DNA of 64,000 nt. Origin: Acanthacorydalis orientalis (lineage: Eukaryota; Arthropoda; Insecta; Megaloptera; Corydalidae). Within the stretch, counting starts at the first letter, position 1. Each line of letters begins with the position of its first letter. Below, piece by piece: positions 27,228 through 64,000 of the stretch. Below the pieces are notes generated by a model. It saw nothing but the letters and a program-made list of their open reading frames with translations, was not told the DNA's origin and searched no databases. Made by a program: the position numbers and the translations under genes. The stretch spans positions 24,512,346 to 24,576,345 of the forward strand of contig CM068323.1 in NCBI GenBank assembly GCA_034766995.1, written 5' to 3'.

Positions 27228-28979
27228 CTTTCAATCATCAAACAAATATCAATCCATTAGAAAAAAAATGTTACAAGGGAAGATTTTAATTTTAATCATA
27301 CTTTGGTTATACTTTTTTAAATTTTCAATACAATATCTAAAAAAAGAATGTTCTTGTGAATAAAATAAAACAATATATGCATATATATACATAATGGAAT
27401 CCCCCAACTGATATAAATATCTTTATACAGATATTTATATGATATGTTAATTCTTAAATCGTATGTTCCAGGGTCAGTACATTTAAAACATAACGCGATG
27501 CATTCAGAATTAATGCACGCTTTCGACGGTAATTTTTACGGGAAGACACATCGTGCAGTTGTCGGTCGAATCGATGAGCATACTTCAGATCGGTACGGCG
27601 ATTATGATAGGAGCGGATTTGTTTATCGAACTTTACCATCCCGGAAACCGCCGCCGATGTTGCGCGACGAATCCAATCGGCGCCCAATCACGCCCGATAT
27701 CGGTGACGGCGCGTTGTCACCTCATCGCTCTTCGTTCCTGAATTATAATGTGGGGATGAACCGAGATGCTGACCGACATTACGTCGAACGGACGCGCTTC
27801 CAACAGAAAGCGTTCCTCGGCGACAGAATGGTACTGCCGTACGTCGACCGATGCGAAGAGCCGAATCCTTCAAATAGATACAATTATTCTAGAAGCTATG
27901 ATGGGTCGACGCCAGCGATTCAAAATTCGCCAAATTTTCTATCGTCGACACCGATGAAACCGAACGATAATGCTCGTCAGATGCCACGGCCGCCGATCGG
28001 AATCGGCGATTTCTTTTCGCCGATTAGAATGAAACCGGAAACGGAGAGATACTTCGAAACGTCACAGAACGATACTTCGAAAGTATCGCCGATCGATCCG
28101 AGAAATGCAGGAGAATTTCACTCTTCGACGCCTACGACGGATCGACCAGCAGGATCGTTGAATGCAGCCGTTGACCTCGCACGGAGCATACTGTCGCCGA
28201 AAAAATCAACGATGAGTCACGACGAGCTGTATGCCGTTATACATAAACGAAAGAAAAAGTTAAATGTCTCAGGTCGAGAAGATGGTGCGTCGTCTCCTAG
28301 TCCAGTAACAGTACCGGAAATCGTTTCAACGCCAGCAACGCGCGCCGAAAGTTACGAAAGCGATGTACGATCCCAGAGAGCTCGCAAGGGTGGTCCACAG
28401 ACGTCGACTCTCGACTTTAAACGTCTTCTCTTACAGCACGGCACAAAATCGCGACCTATAACCGAAACTGGATCGAAAATGTCCGCCGTCGAAAGACTCA
28501 AGTCGTCGAAACCGTCGAAACGTGCTGTGGACGATTCGAAAGCGCCGATGAATATCTTGGAACTTAGCGGGTCGCCGAGGAATCTGTGCGAACGTAAATT
28601 TGTCGGCGAACCAACTTCACCGAGACACGATAAGCAGCGCGTTGCGCCAAAGCTCGTATCGCCCAGGTCGGCGTGGAGGTTCGCAAGCCCGCGCAGCGAT
28701 GTCTTGTCGTCGACTATCCTCGAAGATTGTCGCGAAGACGACAGTTCGGGTGGGTCCTTTGAAAAGGATGATGGCGATGTGCACGCATCTCAACATTCAG
28801 TAGTGCCGACGCCGGCGACAAATATGATGTTACCGACAAACTGTGCGGTATTGTCCGGTGGTATAACGCGTGCAGAATATCTGCGTGCGCAAAAAGCTAA
28901 ATTTATGTCGAACTATGACGCTCCAGACGCGTCAGCATCCAAGTCACCTTCACCAGCTTCTTTAGAAACTGCTCTTTAA
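14548..28979 (+). CDS. gukh: guk-holder / Nance-Horan syndrome (NHS) family protein, 5'-partial, five exons in window
   Basis: Joined coding exons are 14548-14837, 19392-19606, 19696-19929, 21303-23770 and 27472-28979. Every junction is GT-AG and every phase agrees, giving about 1570 residues in this window. NHS-family signatures occur in order: VHY followed by LFVEGTRP (first exon), PAAVEELRRW, LPSPEEQVQAVALKFPAEIV, RRSLLHIDHS and KRRNTIAGTDQKEIEEAV, the tract SCDTEGYYTSFHVDSGL near 22060-22110, and in the last exon DFKRLLLQHG followed by SKMSAVERLK. These match vertebrate NHS/NHSL1 blocks as I remember them. In Drosophila, Guk-holder binds the guanylate-kinase domain of Discs-large and links it to Scribble at synapses. 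NHS proteins also act in actin remodelling through an N-terminal WAVE-homology domain. The rest is Ser/Thr-rich and low in complexity, typical of a disordered scaffold. The first exon in the window starts in phase 1, so an upstream coding exon is missing. Family assignment is firm; the exact transcript set is inferred. Confidence 0.88.
15024..15724. mobile_element. TTAA-flanked MITE (piggyBac-type insertion), in gukh intron
   Basis: TTAA occurs directly outside both ends (15020-15023 and 15725-15728). The left end reads GGGGGTATTCTATTTCTT and the right end, read inward, GCGAGTATTCTACTTTTT, sharing a GTATTCTA core. The 701-bp interior has no transposase; a 106-codon minus-strand frame inside it looks incidental. 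TTAA duplication is the signature of piggyBac-mobilised elements. Confidence 0.65.
16210..16700. other. GC-richer island in gukh intron
   Basis: Mixed-composition DNA with a short (GT)n at about 16536-16552, standing out from AT-rich flanks. Frames of about 70 codons on both strands have no motif. It is a candidate regulatory block only. Confidence 0.2.
17707..17760 (+). repeat. 27-bp tandem duplication
   Basis: AACTTATCAATTCTTCACT starts at 17707 and again at 17734, so the period is 27 bp with one mismatch between units. It lies in the gukh intron. Confidence 0.8.
18366..18413. repeat. (TA)n microsatellite, 48 bp
   Basis: TA run that ends directly at the flank of the inverted ~313-bp repeat. 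Confidence 0.96.
18415..19100 (-). repeat. Inverted copy of the ~313-bp repeat array, in gukh intron
   Basis: Blocks complementary to the 9.0-10.0 kb array recur here, for example GCATAATTCTTATCCC and GGTATACCCCTTGGATTTTAG, with a spacing of about 312 bp (18587 to 18899). The ~65-bp flank is also present in inverted form at 18415-18484, but on the opposite side of the array from the other copy. The 110-bp pieces resembling coding frames here are part of the repeat. Confidence 0.78.
19392..19606 (+). CDS. gukh: gukh coding exon (PAAVEELRRW...LPSPEEQVQAVALK)
   Basis: An acceptor TTATTTAAG precedes 19392 and a donor GTAAAT starts at 19607. The exon encodes 71 codons plus two bases. The Lys codon is completed by the first G of the next exon, giving VALK-FPAEIVAVD. 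The LPSPEEQ motif corresponds to LPTPEEKM of vertebrate NHS proteins. Confidence 0.85.
19696..19929 (+). CDS. gukh: gukh coding exon carrying RRSLLHIDHS and the basic NTIAGT motif
   Basis: The acceptor is TGTCTAG and the donor GTAAGT begins at 19930. It encodes FPAEIVAVDITGRQFHRMCS, then RRSLLHIDHS, then a basic patch ending KRRNTIAGTDQKEIEEAV. These correspond to the conserved VPINVTGENFDRQASLRRSL and KRRKTITGVPDNIQKEL blocks of NHS/NHSL proteins. It ends two bases into a Gly codon completed by the next exon. Confidence 0.87.
19930..21302. other. gukh intron, no further feature seen
   Basis: This intron lies between two firmly joined exons. The sequence is AT-rich up to about 21060, then more balanced just before the acceptor. 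A 60-codon frame ending in poly-Lys at 20673-20855 is not credible. Confidence 0.6.
21303..24189 (+). CDS. gukh: gukh large exon; alternative 3' end (spliced at 23770 or stop at 24187-24189)
   Basis: An ATAG acceptor precedes 21303; its first base completes Gly, giving AG-EQTSTGGEPSSPE. The frame stays open for 961 codons to TAG at 24187-24189. It includes SDLLRPAKRGSPSENKKSHF, LKQWGMNRLKMINR and the NHS hallmark SCDTEGYYTSFHVDSGL, followed by long Ser/Thr-rich tracts. A consensus donor (AG|GTAAGA) lies at 23771, one base into a codon, which is exactly the phase needed by the 27472 acceptor. A weaker donor of the same phase lies at 24104. If unspliced, translation adds about 140 residues, including a block DIEERIEREFAAELWRERIN that looks conserved, and the transcript can end at the AATAAA at 24436. 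Codon use is GC-rich against the AT-rich flanks, as expected for selected coding sequence. Confidence 0.88.
24436..24441 (+). terminator. Poly(A) signal AATAAA for the short gukh form
   Basis: AATAAA lies about 250 bp after the stop at 24187-24189. It supports a transcript that reads through the 23771 donor. A signal of this length occurs by chance in AT-rich DNA, so the support is modest. Confidence 0.45.
24880..25920. promoter_or_regulatory. CG-rich tract with repeated GACGTC motifs in last gukh intron; possible internal promoter or enhancer
   Basis: After the short-form poly(A) signal the DNA becomes GC-richer. GACGTC-type (CRE-like) motifs occur at about 25696, 25832 and 25872, with a CACGTG E-box between the last two. 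This could be an alternative promoter for a transcript using the 27472 exon, or an intronic enhancer. No start site can be read directly. Confidence 0.3.
27147..27222. repeat. (TA)n microsatellite, 76 bp
   Basis: Long TA run 250 bp before the last gukh exon. Confidence 0.97.
27472..28979 (+). CDS. gukh: gukh last coding exon of the long form, NHS C-terminal region
   Basis: Acceptor GTTCCAG ends at 27471. Reading starts with two bases that complete a Gly codon, then SVHLKHNAMHSELMHAFDG. The frame is open for 501 codons to TAA at 28977-28979. Conserved NHS-type blocks are HDELYAVIHKRKKKLN, then DFKRLLLQHGTKS with SKMSAVERLKSSKPSK about 28415-28520, and AEYLRAQKAKFM near the end. The ATG at 27444 lies in the intron just before the acceptor and is not the likely start. 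A separate short transcript from a promoter near 25.8 kb cannot be excluded. Confidence 0.85.
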
Positions 28980-29073
28980 TCGTTAGATGTATATGTTTTT
29001 GGGGTCCAGATCAAAACATTTAAAACGATATTAAACCATTCTAAAATATGAAATAGAACCGATACCTTTATAA

Positions 29074-29079
29074 AATAAA
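29074..29079 (+). terminator. Poly(A) signal AATAAA for the long gukh form
   Basis: AATAAA lies 95 bp after the TAA at 28977-28979. A second copy occurs at 29201-29206. Either could end the long transcript. Confidence 0.5.
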
Positions 29080-29209
29080 GGTGCCTTTTCGGTTCCCGTA
29101 CTATTATATCCTTTTTTTCACATTGGGAATTTAAAATACCATTCTTTAAATGAAAACCAATTACACTTTGATTCGGTTCTTTATTCCTACCGCTAGTACA
29201 AATAAACAT

Positions 29210-30850
<1,641 letters not shown>

Positions 30851-30851
30851 A

Positions 30852-30857
30852 TTTAAT
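30852..30857 (-). terminator. Possible variant poly(A) signal (ATTAAA) for U1-C
   Basis: TTTAAT on the plus strand reads ATTAAA on the gene strand, about 67 bp after the U1-C stop. It is the nearest plausible signal and the evidence is weak. Confidence 0.3.
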
Positions 30858-30923
30858 TCAAAATTATCTACCGTTTTTACACAACATTAATTTTTTAAAT
30901 TTATCTTATGAACTAATCATTTC

Positions 30924-31424
30924 CTATTGGGTTTTCATCGGTTGAGGCGGGTTAATAATCGGCGGTCGCATTTGTCCAATGGGTCCCATCATAGGTGAAC
31001 TCATTATCGGTGGTCTCATGCCTAACATCGGTGGCATAGGGCCGTGCGGACCCATCATAACAGGTCCGTGCGGTCCCATCATCATAGGTGGCATCGGACC
31101 ACCAGGAGGAGCCATTCCCGGAGGCGGCATCATTCCTTGTGGACCCGGCGGCCTCTGCCCGATCGTGAGTTGACTCGGCGGTGGGATTGTGATACCTTTC
31201 GCAGCTGTACCAGGTACTCCTGCGAATGGATTGTTCGCAATTTTACCAGCTTTGAAAGCAGCTGTCGTTGCATCAATCAGGTGCTGTGCTTGCTCTTCCA
31301 TCCATTTCTGATAATAAAATTTTACATTGTCTTTATGTTTTCGTCCAGTGCAATGTGTTTTTCGTACACTCGGCGAGTCATGTGTTAAATACGTATCGCA
31401 ATAATCACAGTAGTATTTAGGCAT
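30924..31424 (-). CDS. snRNP-U1-C: U1 small nuclear ribonucleoprotein C (U1-C)
   Basis: This single uninterrupted frame encodes 166 residues (human 159, Drosophila about 145). It begins [20 protein letters not shown], a match to the invariant U1-C N-terminus. The zinc ligands are visible as Cys6, Cys9, His24 and His30. A helix region ([20 protein letters not shown]) follows, then a Pro/Met/Gly-rich tail with PPGP and MMGPHGP repeats. U1-C sits in the nuclear U1 snRNP and stabilises pairing of U1 with the 5' splice site. The ATG at 31422-31424 is the family start. The gene runs toward gukh (convergent) and shares the strand of dsf. The coding part has no intron; a 5'-UTR intron cannot be seen or excluded. 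An intact frame and no visible poly(A) remnant argue against a dead retrocopy. Confidence 0.96.
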   Translation of the reverse strand: MPKYYCDYCDTYLTHDSPSVRKTHCTGRKHKDNVKFYYQKWMEEQAQHLIDATTAAFKAGKIANNPFAGVPGTAAKGITIPPPSQLTIGQRPPGPQGMMPPPGMAPPGGPMPPMMMGPHGPVMMGPHGPMPPMLGMRPPIMSSPMMGPIGQMRPPIINPPQPMKTQ

Positions 31425-33272
31425 AATGATCGAATAGGTTAAAATTATTAAAACACACTTTTATAGGTTAGATCTTCTTCCTAAAATATAATAGAAAATA
31501 AACAACACAAATTATATTTAAATTTTCGAAACTCATCCACGCAACTACTGTATTTTTACCTTAAATTTGCTTCAAAATTTATTTTCCTGTCAAATATAAC
31601 TTTCTTGGGAAGTGTAATTTACAAATGTTGTACTACCAACTTCGAACATGTAAAATTCTAGCACACGACAGCATAAGTTTAAAAGTTTGAATATTTCGTC
31701 CTACGGTTTTTAATTCTTATAACTTAATTTTATAATTATATTAACAAATTTATTACTTATTATTTGAAATATTTAGTTATTTTTTCTTTTAAATTACATC
31801 TTTTCTACTAACCGAATATAGTCATGTTTCTTATGTAATTCTTACTCATTATTGTTGTACAGAGCGAGTACGTGCATCTTTTTGTGTTTCGACATTGAAT
31901 TGTCATGTGTTCTAAAATCAAGCAGGTAATTACAAATTAAAATTTATAAAAGACTCCATTTTACCATTTTTTGATAATTGATTTATGTGTGATTATTGTG
32001 AATTGTGTAAAACATGTATGATACATATACATCTAACCTAAATGTATTTCTAACTATCGAATTCATGACATCTAAGGTAAGACTTTATAACAGTAATGAA
32101 AATTTCTTTAATATATTTTATATAAATATTTTAAATTATTATCAATTTCTTCTACTAACAAAATTGTTTATGTTTATTCCATTCGTTATTACTTTACAAT
32201 CAGAAATTAAATGTATTCAACACAATAGAGCTTTGTAATGAAATTGTCAATTCCAATTATACATAGTTATTTACTATTAAATGTTTAATACTCCTATTTT
32301 CTAAATTCGTTTGAATAATTCAACATATTACTTTATACTTTTGTGCTTTAATTTCAAAAATATTTCGGACTGACTTAATTATTAGGTCGACATTTGTTCT
32401 GCACTTGCTGTGGACGAGATGCTTTCATATTTATTGCAATATTAAAGTACTACTGTGTAGAAATAATAAAAAATAATTTCGAAAAATAAAAGACGTAAAC
32501 GATTGAAAAAAAAATAGCTTTTAGAGTATACATCGATTTATTTATTATAGAAATAATTTAAATATGGCAAATTATGCATGCATCGTCATTTTCACAGTCT
32601 ATTAAAATTATCATCATCTTCTATTATTATCATAATCCTCGAGATTGCTTTCAGACAAAATATGTTCGAGAATTTATATTTAGAGACAATTCGAATTACT
32701 TTGTATATAAAGAAATTGGCAATATTTTAAGTTAACTCGATATGATTTACAGACAAAAGGAGAGACATCCTCATCACTGTATTGTTTATAGTGGCAAACG
32801 AAAGACAAAATAATTACAAACAACCGTACAATATTGTTTTCATAGCATATAAATTAAATTAGATGATTGTAGGAATTGGTTTACCACTGTCTTATGAGAT
32901 GAAGCTAATCATTTCTCGGTCTTTAGTTTGATTCCCAGGTGCAAACTTCGCCCCAATTAATCTGCTACGAATATTTCTCGTTATTTCAGCTCAAGACAGA
33001 TATAAATTATTACTTCCATAAATATAATAATATATAACAGTGGAAATGGATTTTTTTATTGGAAATGCCTTGCTCCCCCTACTTAAAATCACTTTTTTAC
33101 ATTCGAATCAATCGATTCAGCAAAAAATTAGATTATTTTAAGTGCATTTTAATAAAAGGTCTTAGACTGAACTATTACCATATTGGTATTACAACATTTC
33201 TTAATTTCTTGAATTAGTAAATATTCAGCTTTATTATTAAATTCTCGTATATTGATTTTATTGATACAATGT

Positions 33273-33275
<3 letters not shown>

Positions 33276-33317
<42 letters not shown>
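33276..33317. repeat. (TA)n microsatellite, 42 bp
   Basis: Uninterrupted TA run. Confidence 0.96.
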
Positions 33318-33322
<5 letters not shown>

Positions 33323-33454
33323 TTAAATTTGAAGTAGGTACATTTTAATAAAATTGCAAAATCTCAAACACAACTTGTATTTAAAATCATTCACAGATAA
33401 TGTTACATTGTAAAGAAACATTATAATATTTATTTACACACAAATACTACATAT

Positions 33455-33456
<2 letters not shown>

Positions 33457-33535
<79 letters not shown>
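33457..33535. repeat. (TA)n microsatellite, 79 bp
   Basis: One of the longest uninterrupted TA runs here. Confidence 0.97.
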
Positions 33536-33538
<3 letters not shown>

Positions 33539-34964
33539 GTGCATCTACAAGAAATCAATAAATTAATTCGGTAATATAGAACTTAATATAGTATCACAGT
33601 TAAATAGTAATATTAGACTATACATTTTGCGGACAATTTAAACAACTATTATATAATATATATAAATTTCAATTATTATATACACATAATAAACATATTA
33701 GAAATTCGTATTGAAATGAACTAAATGACAAGCTGGACTCGAAAGTGAGAAATGGAGTAGATTCGTCACAAATACGAGAATTAAATCATGAGAATCGAAG
33801 TGTAGATTAATAAATCTTATATTATCAAAATGAGACTTGTTTAGTTTGTATTTTGGATGTGTTAATGATTAAATAATCATTTTTTATTTAACTTTTCTAA
33901 CCAGCACATCCACTCCTTGTCACTTAGTTGTCATGAGAATTCATTGTTTGTTTTAAATTTAAATTGGCTACATTTACGTTCCTATGAGAACCTATATAAA
34001 CTTTGTATGCATATACGATTTATGTTTAACTTAATACTAATTATTTCATAGTTTATAGCTTAAACAATGTGTAACTATATTTACAGTACGTTATATTATT
34101 CAATACTATTAATGTATGTATATATATGTATGTATGTAACACGAAATACGATTTAAGAAAATAATGAAACATTTAGTAATAGCTAACTAGTTTTTTAATT
34201 GCACCAATTGATCTTGAAATATGGTTCGATAGGTAAAATTAAATTTCAATTTTTTTTACAGCAGCAAATAATTTAAAAACTGATTCGTATTCATAATTCA
34301 TTAACTATTATGTGGAAAAATAAATTTATGTCGTAAACAATACAATACTTTTTTGATATACTGTTACCTCATTGATGTATTATGCTGCAGATAATGGTTC
34401 CGATGAATTATTTACTAGTTATCTGCTATTTATTGTAGCAGTTAACCAAGTAACTCATGTAAAAATGTCATGTCAGGTAAAAATAATTTTTTATTGTATA
34501 TTGAATGTTTTGAATTGAAATTCCATGAAAATCCGATTATTTTACCTCTTTGAAAGTATCGAAAATGCAATTTTATTCGTTGATACATTTTATTCCCTTC
34601 TGATTTTCTAATTATTATTTAAAAATCCATTTTGAATGTATGGCGGATACTAAATCCCCAGTAATGGGATATTTTGATTGGCAAATCAGTGTAGTGTTGA
34701 AAGTATAGATTTTGTTGTAAGGTAATTCAGACAGTATTATTCATTTCTCAGTCGGCTAGTAATTAGCAGCACGGTTGACTATTTCATTCGCACCTGTTCG
34801 ATTAAATTTCTATTAGAATAATATTTCCTTTTATGAAAGTGACTAGTTTATGCTTGTATTTTATTTTAAAAATATTTTGTTTTATTTATAAAGATTGTTA
34901 TTCATGAAAAAATATGTATTAATAAAAGTATATTATTAATATGATTTGTAATTATTTCTTGTTA

Positions 34965-35008
34965 ATTGCAATATGCGAATCTTATCTCTAAGATTCGCAT
35001 ATTGCAAT
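34965..35008. repeat. Perfect 20-bp inverted repeat with 4-nt loop
   Basis: The arm ATTGCAATATGCGAATCTTA at 34965-34984 is perfectly complementary to 34989-35008, separated by TCTC. It lies between U1-C and the dsf 3' end. It could be a structured RNA element or a small-element remnant; the loop is too short for a typical pre-miRNA. Confidence 0.75.
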
Positions 35009-35523
35009 GAAAAATCTGTACACAAGAAAATAGTACTTTTTTTAAATATTAGAATGAATATTTGAAATGAACATTTTTTTAATGTCAGTTTCAAATGAGT
35101 AAATGTTATATATTTGATATAATTAATAGAGTTGTTATGTAAACAAAAAAAAAGGTCCAGTTCTATTTTCAATCGAGTTATAAATATATTTTTTCTATTG
35201 TATGTTTGGTAATATTTTACTAATTTTTTTTCATTAATATTGTGCTTATTTTAATCAATTATTTAGGTTTTGTTAACACCACCGTTGGATGTTAAATTTA
35301 GTGACTGATATTGTCATACTAATACGTAGCAACTTTGTAATTTATTTGAATTCAGATTATTTTTGTGCTTCTCGTTTTAACTTATTTAAATAAATATTTT
35401 TTATATCCAATTAATTACATATTTCACTAGTTCTATCTACTGTTTATAATTGTTTGTATAAATTGATTTTATTAGGTGGATTTTAATAATTCAGATTATT
35501 TTTTAAATTTTATCTACTTCACT

Positions 35524-35525
<2 letters not shown>

Positions 35526-35559
<34 letters not shown>
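35526..35559. repeat. (TA)n microsatellite, 34 bp
   Basis: TA run just past the dsf poly(A) signal. Confidence 0.95.
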
Positions 35560-35567
<8 letters not shown>

Positions 35568-35700
35568 CAATATTTATATTAGATTTATTTCGTTTACGAA
35601 CTGTTGTTTTTTTAAATAAATTTACATGTTTTTTTTTACACTCAATGGTTCTTTTTTCAAAGAGACCTGCGTACTAGACTTTAATACAAAAAATGTAAAG

Positions 35701-35706
35701 TTTATT
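35701..35706 (-). terminator. Poly(A) signal AATAAA for dsf
   Basis: TTTATT on the plus strand reads AATAAA on the gene strand, about 120 bp past the dsf stop. It is the nearest canonical signal. Confidence 0.45.
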
Positions 35707-35824
35707 TTCTGTTAGGGATCGTCAAATCAATTATATCGGTCTAGAGATACATCAAAGATTGTATTATTCGTTTCCATGTAGTGCCTTTTTTGTCATTATT
35801 GCGGCCTAGATGGATTATCCTCCG

Positions 35825-63222
<27,398 letters not shown>

Positions 63223-64000
63223 TCTTCGGACGTGGCCGGCCCTGAGCTTTCCCCACAATGTGGTCGCGGACTCAATTTTGAAAAGGGACGTTTGAGCACA
63301 GCTCAAATTAATATTGATATGCACGTTCGTCGGATATCAATTAATGTATATACTTAAAAAAAACATTTATTAACTTTGCCATTTTATTGTCATTAATCCT
63401 CTGCACACAACTTTATTTTTTATGCAGCTTTTCGAACAATACTTTATGTTTATAGTAGTTAATTACATAGCTAATGATCAGTGTTTTATTAAATCATAAA
63501 GTCTCGTTTATACACAATACAAACTTATACATTTACATTTGGATGTGCTTTTGATTAGCACTTTTTAATATTTAATATCGATATAACTGGAATTATAGAT
63601 GGATTTACATATTCGCTCCTTGTTTTCTTTATTATTTATTTGACACAGTTTTTTTTGATACAATTCTACAAATCACTTTTGACATACTGCACGTTTTTTA
63701 CATTTTATTTTATGCGAGTTAACATTTAGTTTATCATTCTTTGTTTTTATGTAACATTAATTTGCAAGAACGATATTAATTCTTAAATAATGTCAGTGCT
63801 CACGTATAAATGTTTTGGCAAGCTAAATTATTATTTTCATCACTTCACTTGTAACTTACAGTGTTTGTTTTATTTAATGGAACGTTTCGCGTTCAAAGAA
63901 GCATGATATCTGAATAATATGTAATCAGTTCACATTAGCAAAATTAATAATTCGTGAACATGCTTAACACGTCTTCGTCGCGTGTCGTGATTTGAAGGAG
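63223..64000 (-). other. dsf 5' UTR and upstream flank
   Basis: The transcript should continue upward from 63223. A short GC-rich patch (63223-63300) directly before the ATG is likely UTR. No TATA or start site can be set with confidence. Confidence 0.5.

Larger units (their letters stand above)
31425..35700. other. Spacer between U1-C promoter side and dsf 3' end
   Basis: It is very AT-rich with no credible coding frame. The U1-C 5' UTR and promoter must lie just above 31424. Other content is two (TA)n tracts near 33.3 and 33.5 kb, one at 35.5 kb, and the perfect hairpin at 34965-35008. Confidence 0.6.

Noticed and set aside
27444..27471. ATG at 27444 as the start of a separate 511-residue gene
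   Set aside because: It sits just before a good acceptor that is in phase with gukh, and downstream motifs are the NHS C-terminus. A separate transcript is possible but not the simpler reading.
32920..32945. T-loop-like AGTTTGATTCCCAGG
   Set aside because: No cloverleaf can be formed with the flanks.

Overview
This window looks like an insect nuclear genome. It is strongly AT-rich, carries more than 40 long (TA)n microsatellites, has spliced genes with GT-AG introns of 66 bp to 18.5 kb, and encodes proteins of insect type. A hymenopteran is my guess, but nothing here proves the order. There is no bacterial, viral, operon or CRISPR content.

Three real protein-coding genes can be supported. 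(1) On the plus strand, about 14.5-29.2 kb, lies most of a Nance-Horan-syndrome family gene, the insect gene guk-holder (gukh). Five coding exons join in phase. The 5' end, which should carry the start of the WAVE-homology region, is not recognisable here and probably lies left of the window. The gene appears to have two 3' ends: a short form reading through a donor into a stop at 24187-24189 with its own poly(A) signal, and a long form spliced to a second large exon at 27472-28979. (2) On the minus strand, 30924-31424, lies a complete, uninterrupted coding sequence for the U1 snRNP zinc-finger protein U1-C. It converges on gukh. (3) On the minus strand, 35825-63222, lies a complete orphan nuclear receptor of the NR2E group, best matched to dissatisfaction (dsf). 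Eight coding exons rebuild to 570 residues with every splice phase consistent, including a first coding exon of only 10 nt and an 18.5-kb third intron.

Layout: 1-14.5 kb is non-coding (probably gukh upstream or intronic DNA), with (TA)n tracts, GC-richer islands, a ~313-bp repeat array and a hAT-type MITE. 14.5-29.2 kb is gukh, with a TTAA-flanked MITE and an inverted copy of the ~313-bp repeat inside its intron. 29.2-30.85 kb is a convergent spacer with a 200-bp TA/ATAC tract. 31.4-35.7 kb is an AT-rich spacer with a perfect 20-bp hairpin. 35.7-63.2 kb is dsf, whose long introns alternate (TA)n tracts with GC-richer islands that may be regulatory. 63.2-64 kb is the dsf 5' flank.

The three genes have no evident shared pathway: gukh is a synaptic/actin scaffold, U1-C a splicing factor and dsf a neural transcription factor. 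I did not find a convincing new multi-gene system. The most useful observations are the alternative gukh 3' ends, the microsatellites placed against dsf splice sites, the two MITEs with target-site duplications, the rearranged inverted ~313-bp repeat family, the perfect hairpin, and decayed coding-like tracts in the dsf introns.
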